In this document: positions 37,370-44,954 of the stretch, piece by piece
How positions within the stretch are numbered: position 1 is the stretch's first letter
Layout of the letters: every line of letters starts with the position of its first letter
Position numbers and translations under genes: made by a program
Notes under the pieces: generated by a model
Seen by the model: the letters and a program-made list of their open reading frames with translations, nothing else
Databases searched by the model: none
Told to the model about the DNA's origin: nothing
Assembly (NCBI RefSeq): GCF_014269205.2
Contig: NZ_JABWRY020000001.1
Span: forward strand, 2,170,001-2,234,000
Direction: 5' to 3'
DNA length: 64,000 nucleotides
Source: Pseudomonas kermanshahensis
Lineage (GTDB): Bacteria > Pseudomonadota > Gammaproteobacteria > Pseudomonadales > Pseudomonadaceae

Positions 37370-39139
37370 TCAGAACTGTTCCGCGGTCAACCCGTACAGG
37401 CTCGCGCTGCCGGCCTGGATACTGGCTTCCAGCCCCAGGCTGCGTGGTAACACGCGCTGGAAGAAGAACGCTGCACACGCCAGTTTCGCCTCATGGAAGG
37501 ACGGGTCTTGTTCGCGCTTGGCCTGCGCCACGGCGGCCATGCGCGCCCACATGTAGGCGTAGGCGGTGAGGCCGAACAGGTGCAAATACTCCACGGCCAC
37601 GCTGCTGACCAGGTTGGCGTCCTGGCTTGCGCGTGCCCGCAGCCAGGCGCTGGTGGCTTCCAGGCGCGCAACACTGGCTTGCAGGGCTTCGCGGTACAGT
37701 GGCGCGGCAACGCTGAAGGCGCGCACTTCGGCGGTGAAACTGGCCAGCGCCTGGCCACCGTCTGCCAGCACCTTGCGCCCGAGCAGGTCGAGGGCCTGGA
37801 TGCCGTTGGTGCCCTCATAGATCTGTGCGATACGCACGTCGCGCACGCGTTGTTCCTGGCCCCATTCGCGGATGTAGCCATGGCCGCCATACACCTGCTG
37901 GCCGAGCACGCAGCTTTCCAGGCCATTGTCGGTGAAAAACGCCTTGGCCACGGGCGTCAGCAGTGCCACCAGACGCTGGGCATGTTCGCGTTCTCCGGCG
38001 TCTTCGGCATAGCGGGCCAGGTCCAGCTGTTGCCCCACGTAGGCCGCAAAGGCCCGGCCACCTTCGGTAAGCGTGCGCATGGTCAGCAGCATGCGCCGCA
38101 CATCGCCATGCTGGATGATCGGGTCGGCCCCCTTGTCCTTCGCCTGCGGGCCCGTGGCGGCACGGCTTTGCAGGCGTTCGTTGGCGTAGCGTGCGGCGCT
38201 CTGGTACGACGCTTCGGCGCAGCCGATACCCTGGATGCCAATGGACAGCCGCTCGTAGTTCATCATGGTGAACATGGCCGCCAGACCCTTGTTCGCATCG
38301 CCGACCAGGTGGCCGATGGCGCCATCGAAGTTCATCACGCAGGTGGCCGAGGCCTTGATGCCCATCTTGTGCTCGATCGACCCGCATTGCACGGCGTTGC
38401 GTTCGCCCAGGCTGCCATCGGCATTGACGTGGTACTTAGGCACCAGGAATAGCGAGATGCCTTTAGCCCCCGCCGGTGCGTCCGGCAACTTGGCCAACAC
38501 CAGGTGGACGATGTTTTCGGTCAGGTCCTGCTCGCCGCCGGTGATGAAAAGCTTGCTGCCACTGATGCGGTATCTGCCATCGGCCTGGGGTTCTGCGCGG
38601 GTGCGGATCAACCCCAGGTCAGTGCCGGCGTGGGGTTCGGTCAGGCACATGGTGCCGGCCCAACGGCCTTCATAGAGCGGCGGCAGGTAGGTGGCCTTGA
38701 GTGTTTCGCTCGCGTGGGCGTCGATTGCCAGGCAACTGCCGGCACTCAAGGCTGAATACAGGCTGAAACTGCAGTCGGCGGCGTAGAGCATTTCTTCGAA
38801 CAGCACGCCCAGCATCTTCGGCATGCCCATGCCGCCATGCTCGGGGTTGCCGCCCAGGCCAACCCAGCCACCTTCCCGGTAGGTGCGCCAAGCGTCGCGA
38901 AAGCCATCCGGGGTGGTGACCTGGCCGGCTTCGAAGTGCACACCCTGCTCGTCACCGTTGCGGCTGAGCGGGGCGATCAGCTGGCTGGTGACCTTGGCCG
39001 CTTCTTCGAGGATGGCGTCGGCGGTGTCGGCGTCGATGCGCTCGGCCAGGGCAGGGAGGCGTGCCCACAGGGCAGGGCCCTGCAACACATCGTGGAGAAT
39101 GAAGCGCATGTCGCGCAGTGGGGCGGTGTAGTGGGGCAT
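37370..39139 (-). CDS. Acyl-CoA dehydrogenase with C-terminal extension (DmdC-like)
   Basis: A 589-residue flavoprotein of the long acyl-CoA dehydrogenase group that includes 3-methylmercaptopropionyl-CoA dehydrogenase (DmdC) and medium/long-chain enzymes. 'MCLTEPHAGTDLGLIRT' (FAD/substrate), 'ISGSKLFITGGEQDL' and 'IAQIYEGTNGIQALDLLGRK' (catalytic Glu in EGT) are present, and residues ~470-589 form the extra C-terminal domain. It probably oxidises the acyl-CoA made by the ligase gene just upstream. The start at 39139 begins the conserved 'MPHYTAPLRDMRF'; the ribosome-binding site is weak. Confidence 0.93.
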   Translation of the reverse strand: MPHYTAPLRDMRFILHDVLQGPALWARLPALAERIDADTADAILEEAAKVTSQLIAPLSRNGDEQGVHFEAGQVTTPDGFRDAWRTYREGGWVGLGGNPEHGGMGMPKMLGVLFEEMLYAADCSFSLYSALSAGSCLAIDAHASETLKATYLPPLYEGRWAGTMCLTEPHAGTDLGLIRTRAEPQADGRYRISGSKLFITGGEQDLTENIVHLVLAKLPDAPAGAKGISLFLVPKYHVNADGSLGERNAVQCGSIEHKMGIKASATCVMNFDGAIGHLVGDANKGLAAMFTMMNYERLSIGIQGIGCAEASYQSAARYANERLQSRAATGPQAKDKGADPIIQHGDVRRMLLTMRTLTEGGRAFAAYVGQQLDLARYAEDAGEREHAQRLVALLTPVAKAFFTDNGLESCVLGQQVYGGHGYIREWGQEQRVRDVRIAQIYEGTNGIQALDLLGRKVLADGGQALASFTAEVRAFSVAAPLYREALQASVARLEATSAWLRARASQDANLVSSVAVEYLHLFGLTAYAYMWARMAAVAQAKREQDPSFHEAKLACAAFFFQRVLPRSLGLEASIQAGSASLYGLTAEQF

Positions 39140-39178
39140 CGTCGGCTCGAGGAAGTGAGTAATAAGTTGTCTGGCCGG

Positions 39179-39270
39179 GCCTCTTCGCGGGTAAACCCGC
39201 TCCCACCGGTTTAATGCAGTTCCCAAGAACGGCGCTGTTCTTGTGGGAGCGGGTTTACCCGCGAAGAGGC
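39179..39270. repeat. REP pair, perfect 28-nt inverted repeat
   Basis: Arms 39179-39206 and 39243-39270 are exact reverse complements around TTCGCGGGTAAACCCGCTCC. The loop contains a second small hairpin near 39224-39243 (CAAGAAC...GTTCTTG). It lies between the ligase and dehydrogenase genes, which are otherwise an operon, and could attenuate transcription between them. Related to 15323-15416. Confidence 0.9.
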
Positions 39271-39280
39271 AGTTACAGCC

Positions 39281-40903
39281 TTAAAGGGCTTTGGCGCGGT
39301 CGCGCAGGACGTACTTCTGGATCTTGCCGGTGGAGGTCTTGGGCAGCTCGCCAAAAATCACGGTCTTCGGCACTTTGAACCCGGCCAAGTGCTCACGGCA
39401 CCAGTGGGTGATGTCGGCTTCGCGGGTGTCTTCCCGGCCAGGCTTGAGTGCCACGAAGGCGCAGGGCGTTTCGCCCCATTTGTCGTCGGGGCGCGCCACC
39501 ACGGCGGCTTCCAGCACCGCTGGGTGTTTGTAGAGGGCGTCTTCGACTTCGATGGTGGAGATGTTTTCGCCACCGGAAATGATGATGTCCTTGAGCCGGT
39601 CCTTGATCTCGACATAGCCATCGGCATGCCAGACTGCCAGGTCGCCAGTGTGGAACCAGCCGCCGCGGAAGGCTTCGGCCGTGGCCTCAGGGTTTTTCAG
39701 GTAACCCTTCATCACCGTGTTGCCGCGCATGAAGATCTCGCCCAGGGTGTTGCCGTCGCGCGGCACCGGGGCGAGGGTTTGCGGGTCGGCGACCATCAGG
39801 CCGTCGAGCGTCGGGTAGCGCACGCCCTGGCGGGACTTGATGCGCGCGCGCGCTTCCAGCGGCAGCGCGTCCCATTCCTCATGCCAGGCGCAGACCGTCA
39901 CCGGGCCGTACACCTCGGTCAGGCCGTAGGTGTGGGTCACCTGAATGCCCATTTCTTCCACCGCGCCAATCACCTTGGCGGGTGGTGCGGCGCCTGCGAC
40001 CATGGCCTGCACCGGGTGCTCGATGGCAGCTTTGGCGGCCTCAGGCATGTTGACCAGGGCGTTGAGCACGATGGGCGCGCCGCACAGGTGGGTGACCCGG
40101 TGTTCGCGGATCAGGGTGAGGATCTTTTGCGGGTCGACCCGGCGCAGGAACACGTGGGTCCCGGCCAAGGCGGTGATGGTCCAGGGGTAGCACCAGCCGT
40201 TGCAGTGGAACATGGGCAGGGTCCACAGGTACACCGGGCGGTGGCCCATGGCCCAGGTCATCTGGTTGCCCAGCGCGTTGAGGTAGGCACCGCGATGGTG
40301 GTAGACCACGCCCTTGGGGTTGCCGGTGGTGCCGGAGGTGTAGTTGAGCGAAATGGCCTGCCATTCGTCATCGGGCCATTCCCAGGCAAATTGCGGGTCG
40401 CCCTCGGCCAGCAGGGCTTCGTAGTCAAGCGCGCTGACCGCGCGGCCTTCGCCGTACTCCGGGTCATCGACGTCGACCACCAGGGGCGGGTGTTCGAGCA
40501 AGGCCAGGGCGGCTTCGATGACCGTGTGGAACTCGCGATCGGTGATCAGCACCTTGGCCTCGCCGTGCTGCAGCATGAAGGCGATGGCTTCGGCGTCCAG
40601 GCGAACGTTGAGGGTGTTGAGCACTGCACCGGTCATGGGCACGCCGAAGTGCGCTTCGAGCATGGCCGGGGTGTTTGGCAGCATCACCGCGACCGTGTCG
40701 CCACGGCCGATGCCGCGCCCCACCAGGGCGCTGGCCAGGCGCCGGCAGCGTTGGTAGGTTTCCTGCCAGTTACGGCGGATGGCGCCATGGATGACAGCCG
40801 GGTAGTTGCCATACACCGCAGCGGTGCGTTCGATGAAGCTCAATGGGGTGAGGGCGACATGGTTGACGGCAGCGGGCATCAGGCCCTGGGCATAGATCGA
40901 CAT
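39281..40903 (-). CDS. AMP-binding acyl-CoA ligase
   Basis: A 540-residue acyl-CoA synthetase of the ANL superfamily. Core motifs: 'LNYTSGTTGNPKGVVYHHRG' (P-loop region), 'HTYGLTEVYGPVTVC', 'GWFHTGDLAVWHADGYVEIK' and 'SGGENISTIEVEDAL', and the C-terminal catalytic Lys in 'PKTSTGKIQKYVLR'. Related to medium-chain and DmdB-type ligases. With the following dehydrogenase it would activate and oxidise a carboxylic acid, identity unknown. It diverges from the sensor kinase gene across ~195 nt. Confidence 0.94.
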   Translation of the reverse strand: MSIYAQGLMPAAVNHVALTPLSFIERTAAVYGNYPAVIHGAIRRNWQETYQRCRRLASALVGRGIGRGDTVAVMLPNTPAMLEAHFGVPMTGAVLNTLNVRLDAEAIAFMLQHGEAKVLITDREFHTVIEAALALLEHPPLVVDVDDPEYGEGRAVSALDYEALLAEGDPQFAWEWPDDEWQAISLNYTSGTTGNPKGVVYHHRGAYLNALGNQMTWAMGHRPVYLWTLPMFHCNGWCYPWTITALAGTHVFLRRVDPQKILTLIREHRVTHLCGAPIVLNALVNMPEAAKAAIEHPVQAMVAGAAPPAKVIGAVEEMGIQVTHTYGLTEVYGPVTVCAWHEEWDALPLEARARIKSRQGVRYPTLDGLMVADPQTLAPVPRDGNTLGEIFMRGNTVMKGYLKNPEATAEAFRGGWFHTGDLAVWHADGYVEIKDRLKDIIISGGENISTIEVEDALYKHPAVLEAAVVARPDDKWGETPCAFVALKPGREDTREADITHWCREHLAGFKVPKTVIFGELPKTSTGKIQKYVLRDRAKAL

Positions 40904-41053
40904 GCGGTAATCCTGTAGGGGAGGCAGGCGCAGCCTGTGCGCGTGACCCCCGGTGGCTGATTGTTAGCTCTGTTCAGGGTGTGGAAAAGCGTACGGTTGG
41001 CCGCTTTCCCCTGTCGCAGTTTTACGCGAGTCGCTATGGTAGATAGAATATCG

Positions 41054-41085
41054 ACTATAGCAATATAGTAAAACTACTATAGCAA
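41054..41085. promoter_or_regulatory. Direct repeat upstream of the two-component genes
   Basis: ACTATAGCAA at 41054-41063 recurs exactly at 41076-41085, 22 nt apart (two helical turns), in an AT-rich block unlike its surroundings. Each copy contains the palindrome CTATAG. It lies directly before the kinase start and in the divergent promoter region of the ligase, so it may be the response-regulator binding site. Confidence 0.5.
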
Positions 41086-41098
41086 CGAGTTGCACGCC

Positions 41099-42505
41099 GT
41101 GGACAAGACCCTGTCTCCCTTGCTTGCCAAAGACCCGCAGCCCAGCCTGTTGCTGGCCGCCGATGCCAGGCCGCTGGCCACCAACCCGGCCTTGCAGGCC
41201 TTGCTGCAGGAAGGCCCGCCGCTGGCGGCCTGGCTACCGGCCAACTGCGCCGCGCTGGTGCGGGCCTGCCTGCGGCAGCACCGGGCAATTGCCGACGTGG
41301 AGGTACAGGTTGGCGAGCACATCGTGCTGTGGACGTTCATCCCAGATGACCGGGGCCAGCAGGTGCTTGGCCGCTGCCGTGACGCCAGCGCCGAACGCCA
41401 GGGTGCACGCGAAGCCAGCCGCGCCCGGCGCCTGTACCGTTTGATCATCGAGAACACCACGGACCTGATCTCCCGGCACAGCCCTGACGGGCGCTTCCTC
41501 GACGCCTCGCCGGCGGCCTTCCGCCTGTTGGGCCGGTGGCCCGAGCAACTGCGGGGCATGGCCGTGCGGACCTTGCTGCACCCGCGTGAACGCCGCCAGG
41601 TGCTGGCCCAGGCTGCTGCTGCCCTGGACCAGGACGGCTACCACACCATGACCTGCCGGGTGCGCCAGGCGGCGGGCGGCTACCGCTGGTTCGAGATTGC
41701 CAGCCGCGCCATCCGCGAGACCTACACCGGGGCAGTGGTGGAAATCGTCAGTGTTTCCCGTGATATCACCTTGCGCATCGAAGCCCAGGAGAGCCTGGCC
41801 CACAGCGCGCGGCTGGCTACCTTGGGCGAGTTGGCGTCCGGCATCGCCCACGAGATCAATCAGCCGTTGGCGGCGGTGGTCAACTATGCCAACGCCAGCC
41901 AGCGTTACCTGCAAGGCCTGGAGCGCGACCCGCAGGCGCGTGAGCGGGTCGGGCAGGGGCTGCAGCGCATCACCGAGCAGGCTACCCACGCCGCGCAGGT
42001 GATCCGCCGGCTACGCGTGTTCCTGCGTAAAGGGCCGCGCCGGCTGCAGGCGCTCGACATGCTCGATGTGGCCAATGAAGCCATGCGCCTGTGTGCCTGG
42101 GAGGCGGCGCGCGACCAGGTCAGCATCGAACTGCGCATGAGCGCGCAATTGCCGGCGGTGTATGCCGACCGGGTGTTGCTGGAGCAGGTGCTGCTGAACC
42201 TGCTGCGCAATGCCATCGATGCCAATCGCGAGCAGCAGGGCGCACGGCCCTCACGTATCCTGCTGGGCGCCGTGCGCGAAGGCGACGGCGTGTTGGTCGA
42301 AGTGACGGACCAAGGGCCGGGCGTGGCGGCCGAGCGCCTGGATGAAATCTTTACCCCGTTCACCACCAGCAAGGCCGATGGCCTGGGGCTGGGCCTGAGC
42401 ATGAGCCGCAGCCTCATCGAAGGCTTTGGTGGCAGCTTATGGGCGCGTGCGGGCGCGAACGGTGGGTTGGTGTTGTGCTGCCGCTTGGCAGTGAGCAGGG
42501 AATAA
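41099..42505 (+). CDS. PAS-domain sensor histidine kinase (FixL-like)
   Basis: A 468-residue soluble sensor kinase. A PAS-like N-terminal region (~1-105) with a Leu/Ala-rich start, a PAS domain (~115-235: 'IIENTTDLISRHSPDGRFLDASP', 'GYRWFEIASRAI', 'VVEIVSVSRDITLRI'), then 'LGELASGIAHEINQPLAAVV' with the phospho-acceptor His and an HATPase domain ('LLNLLRNAIDANRE', 'VTDQGPGV', 'GLGLGLSMSRSLIEGFGG'). No membrane helix. The GTG at 41099 was preferred to the TTG at 41090 because of the spacing from ACGAG. It pairs with the LuxR-type regulator just downstream. Confidence 0.9.
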   Translation: MDKTLSPLLAKDPQPSLLLAADARPLATNPALQALLQEGPPLAAWLPANCAALVRACLRQHRAIADVEVQVGEHIVLWTFIPDDRGQQVLGRCRDASAERQGAREASRARRLYRLIIENTTDLISRHSPDGRFLDASPAAFRLLGRWPEQLRGMAVRTLLHPRERRQVLAQAAAALDQDGYHTMTCRVRQAAGGYRWFEIASRAIRETYTGAVVEIVSVSRDITLRIEAQESLAHSARLATLGELASGIAHEINQPLAAVVNYANASQRYLQGLERDPQARERVGQGLQRITEQATHAAQVIRRLRVFLRKGPRRLQALDMLDVANEAMRLCAWEAARDQVSIELRMSAQLPAVYADRVLLEQVLLNLLRNAIDANREQQGARPSRILLGAVREGDGVLVEVTDQGPGVAAERLDEIFTPFTTSKADGLGLGLSMSRSLIEGFGGSLWARAGANGGLVLCCRLAVSRE

Positions 42506-42517
42506 CGGGAGGTCAGG

Positions 42518-43135
42518 GTGCAAGCGAAGGTGTATGTGGTCGACGACGACCAGGGCATGCGTGATTCCACGGTCTGGCTGCTGCAGTCGGTGGGGCTCGA
42601 GGCCCTGTCGTTTGCCAGTGGGCAGGCGTTTCTGGACGCGTGCATCGATGACGGCCCGGCCTGTGTGCTGTTGGATGTGCGCATGCCTGGGCTGGGCGGG
42701 CTCGCGGTGCAGCAGTTGATGAAGGAACGGGGCCTGGACCTGCCGGTGATCTTTGTCAGTGGCCATGCCGACGTGCCGATCGTGGTTAGGGCGTTCAAGG
42801 CGGGTGCCTGCGATTTCATCGAGAAACCCTATAGCGACCAGTTGCTGCTCGACAGTGTGCAGGCGGCATTGGAGCGGGCAGGGCGCGCGCGTCAGAGCGA
42901 CCAGGCGTTGGCCCAGGTTCAGGCGCGGGTCGATGGCCTGACGCCGCGTGAGCGCGATGTGTTCGTGCCGTTGGCCCAAGGCTTGAACAACCGTGAGATC
43001 GCCGAGCGCCTCGGGGTTAGCGTGAAGACCGTTGACCTGTACCGGGGGCGGGTGATGAAACGGCTGCAAGCAGGAAGCCTGGCGGAACTGGTAGGCATGG
43101 CGATCGCCTGCGGCGTGGTGCCAGCATTGATGTAG
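42518..43135 (+). CDS. LuxR-type response regulator (FixJ/NarL class)
   Basis: A 205-residue response regulator. Receiver domain (~1-120) with the acidic pocket 'VVDDDQGM', phospho-Asp53 in 'LLDVRMPG' and Lys in 'FIEKPYS'; C-terminal LuxR helix-turn-helix ('LTPRERDVFVPLAQGLNNREIA', 'LGVSVKTVDLYRGRVMKRL' in sequence). Start is GTG with GGGAGG 6 nt upstream, 12 nt after the kinase stop. The divergent ligase/dehydrogenase operon is the most likely target. Confidence 0.94.
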   Translation: MQAKVYVVDDDQGMRDSTVWLLQSVGLEALSFASGQAFLDACIDDGPACVLLDVRMPGLGGLAVQQLMKERGLDLPVIFVSGHADVPIVVRAFKAGACDFIEKPYSDQLLLDSVQAALERAGRARQSDQALAQVQARVDGLTPRERDVFVPLAQGLNNREIAERLGVSVKTVDLYRGRVMKRLQAGSLAELVGMAIACGVVPALM

Positions 43136-43154
43136 GCGCGGCCCACAAAGGTCC

Positions 43155-43188
43155 GTGCTATGCAAATTCATGAAATTTTGCATAGCAC
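43155..43188. terminator. Inverted repeat after the two-component genes
   Basis: Perfect 12-nt arms GTGCTATGCAAA and TTTGCATAGCAC separated by 10 nt, 19 nt after the response-regulator stop. It is AT-richer than a usual terminator and lacks a T-run, so it may instead be an operator site before the marR promoter. Confidence 0.5.
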
Positions 43189-43201
43189 CCTAATCAAAGC
43201 T

Positions 43202-43230
43202 TTGACATTCACTGCCTAGGCAGTAATATT
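43202..43230 (+). promoter_or_regulatory. marR-emrAB promoter with MarR-type palindrome in the spacer
   Basis: A textbook sigma-70 promoter: TTGACA at 43202-43207, a 17-nt spacer, then AATATT at 43225-43230. The spacer carries the perfect 14-nt palindrome ACTGCCTAGGCAGT (43211-43224), where a bound MarR dimer would block RNA polymerase. It lies 26 nt before the MarR start, which supports autorepression of the efflux operon. Confidence 0.8.
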
Positions 43231-43256
43231 TTTAAACAATTAACCGGGCAGACTCC

Positions 43257-43730
43257 ATGGCGCATTTCTCTCCAGAAAACTTCCAGACCTGTGCCATCGG
43301 CATGCTGCTGGGCCGCGCGGCGATCCTCAAGGACCGCATTCTCGACTGGCACCTCGAATCAGAGGGCGTCACCGCCGCGCAGTTCAAGGTGTTGATCATC
43401 GTCACCCAGTACCAGGTGGACACCCCGGCCGAACTGTGCCGCTACCTGGGCCTGGACAGCGGTTCGATGACCCGCATGCTCGACCGCCTCGAGCAGAAGG
43501 GCCTGATCCTGCGCAACCGCTGCGCCGATGACCGACGCCAGGTGCGCCTGGCCTTGACCGCCGATGGCCAGCGCTTGGCGGACCGGCTGCCAGAAATCGG
43601 TGCGGCAGCGATGAACGAATTGTGCGGCGCACTGGAACCCGAAGAGCTCAAAACGCTCGAGCGCTTGTTGGCCAAGGTGCTGCTCAGCGCTGGCGACCCT
43701 TTGACGATCCGCCGCTTTGGCGATCGTTGA
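43257..43730 (+). CDS. MarR-family repressor of the EmrAB efflux operon
   Basis: A 157-residue MarR protein. Winged helix with 'TPAELCRYLGLDSGSMTRMLDRLEQKG' (recognition helix) and the wing 'LRNRCADDRRQVRLALTADG', helices at both ends for dimerisation. 30 nt ahead of the emrA-like gene on the same strand. Its own promoter contains the palindrome at 43211-43224. Ligands of such regulators are usually aromatic acids or uncouplers; the ligand here is unknown. Confidence 0.93.
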   Translation: MAHFSPENFQTCAIGMLLGRAAILKDRILDWHLESEGVTAAQFKVLIIVTQYQVDTPAELCRYLGLDSGSMTRMLDRLEQKGLILRNRCADDRRQVRLALTADGQRLADRLPEIGAAAMNELCGALEPEELKTLERLLAKVLLSAGDPLTIRRFGDR

Positions 43731-43760
43731 CCCCTGTTACGCATTATCCAAGGTATTGTC

Positions 43761-44954
43761 ATGGCCACTTCCACAGACACCCCAACCCCTGCCGACCCAC
43801 CTGCGCCGTCGCGCAAACGCAAGGCCTGGCTGCTTGGCCTGCTTCTGCTGCTGATCCTTGGCGGTGTCGGCGCCTGGGCCTGGTATTCCCTGGTCGGGCG
43901 CTGGCACGAAAGCACCGATGACGCCTACGTCAATGGCAACGTGGTGGAGATCACCCCGCTGGTGACCGGCACCGTCACCAGCATTGGTGCCGATGACGGC
44001 GACCTGGTTCACGCCGGCCAAGTGCTGCTGCAGTTCGACCCGTCCGACAGCGAGGTGGCGCTGCAGTCTGCCGAAGCCAAGCTGGCGCGCACGGTGCGCC
44101 AGGTGCGTGGCCTGTACAGTAACGTCGATGGGCTCAAGGCCCAGTTGCAGACGCGCCAGGCCGAATTGCAAAAGGCCCAGGACAACTACAACCGGCGCAA
44201 GGTGCTGGCCGACAGCGGTGCGATTGCTGCAGAAGAAATCTCCCACGCCCGTGACGACCTGAGTGTGGCCCAGAGCGCCCTGGCCAGTGCCCGTCAGCAG
44301 CTCAACACCAGCACCGCGCTGGTCGACGACACCGTGGTCTCCTCGCACCCTGAAGTGATGGCAGCCGCTGCCGACCTGCGCCAGGCTTACCTCGACAACG
44401 CCCGCACCACCTTGGTAGCGCCGGTGACCGGGTATGTCGCCAAGCGCACCGTGCAACTGGGCCAGCGCCTGCAGCCGGGCACCGCGACGATGGCGGTAAT
44501 CCCCCTGGACCAGGTGTGGATCGATGCCAACTTCAAAGAAACCCAGCTGCGCGACATGCGTATCGGCCAGCCGGTGGAAATCAGCGCCGACCTGTACGGC
44601 AGCGCGGTCAAGTACAGCGGCACGGTCGACAGCCTCGGTGCAGGCACTGGCAGCGCGTTCGCTCTGCTGCCGGCGCAAAATGCCACCGGCAACTGGATCA
44701 AGATCGTGCAGCGGGTGCCGGTGCGTATTCACCTAAGCCCGGACCAGCTCAAGGACCATCCGCTGCGTATTGGCCTGTCGACGCTGGTGGAGGTCGACTT
44801 GCACGACCAGAGCGGCCCGACCCTGGCCCAGCAACCGCCACAGCAGGCCAGCTACACCACCCAGGTGTACGACCGCCAACTGGTCGATGCCGATAACTTG
44901 ATCGCCCGGCTGATTCACGAGAACAGCGCATCCGGCAAGACGGCGCAGCGATGA
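43761..44954 (+). CDS. EmrA-type membrane fusion protein of a multidrug efflux pump
   Basis: A 397-residue periplasmic adaptor. A short cytoplasmic start, one membrane anchor (~residues 27-48, 'WLLGLLLLLILGGVGAWAWY'), 'STDDAYVNGNVVEITPLVTG' (biotinyl-lipoyl half), a coiled-coil hairpin (~95-195) and the beta-barrel 'VWIDANFKETQLRDMRIGQ'. It links the DHA2 transporter to an outer-membrane channel; no TolC-like gene is adjacent. Coupled to the next gene by an ATGA overlap. Confidence 0.94.
   Translation: MATSTDTPTPADPPAPSRKRKAWLLGLLLLLILGGVGAWAWYSLVGRWHESTDDAYVNGNVVEITPLVTGTVTSIGADDGDLVHAGQVLLQFDPSDSEVALQSAEAKLARTVRQVRGLYSNVDGLKAQLQTRQAELQKAQDNYNRRKVLADSGAIAAEEISHARDDLSVAQSALASARQQLNTSTALVDDTVVSSHPEVMAAAADLRQAYLDNARTTLVAPVTGYVAKRTVQLGQRLQPGTATMAVIPLDQVWIDANFKETQLRDMRIGQPVEISADLYGSAVKYSGTVDSLGAGTGSAFALLPAQNATGNWIKIVQRVPVRIHLSPDQLKDHPLRIGLSTLVEVDLHDQSGPTLAQQPPQQASYTTQVYDRQLVDADNLIARLIHENSASGKTAQR

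Noticed and set aside
39389..40918. 509-codon antisense frame opposite the acyl-CoA ligase
   Set aside because: Random-looking composition; the sense frame has all AMP-binding motifs.
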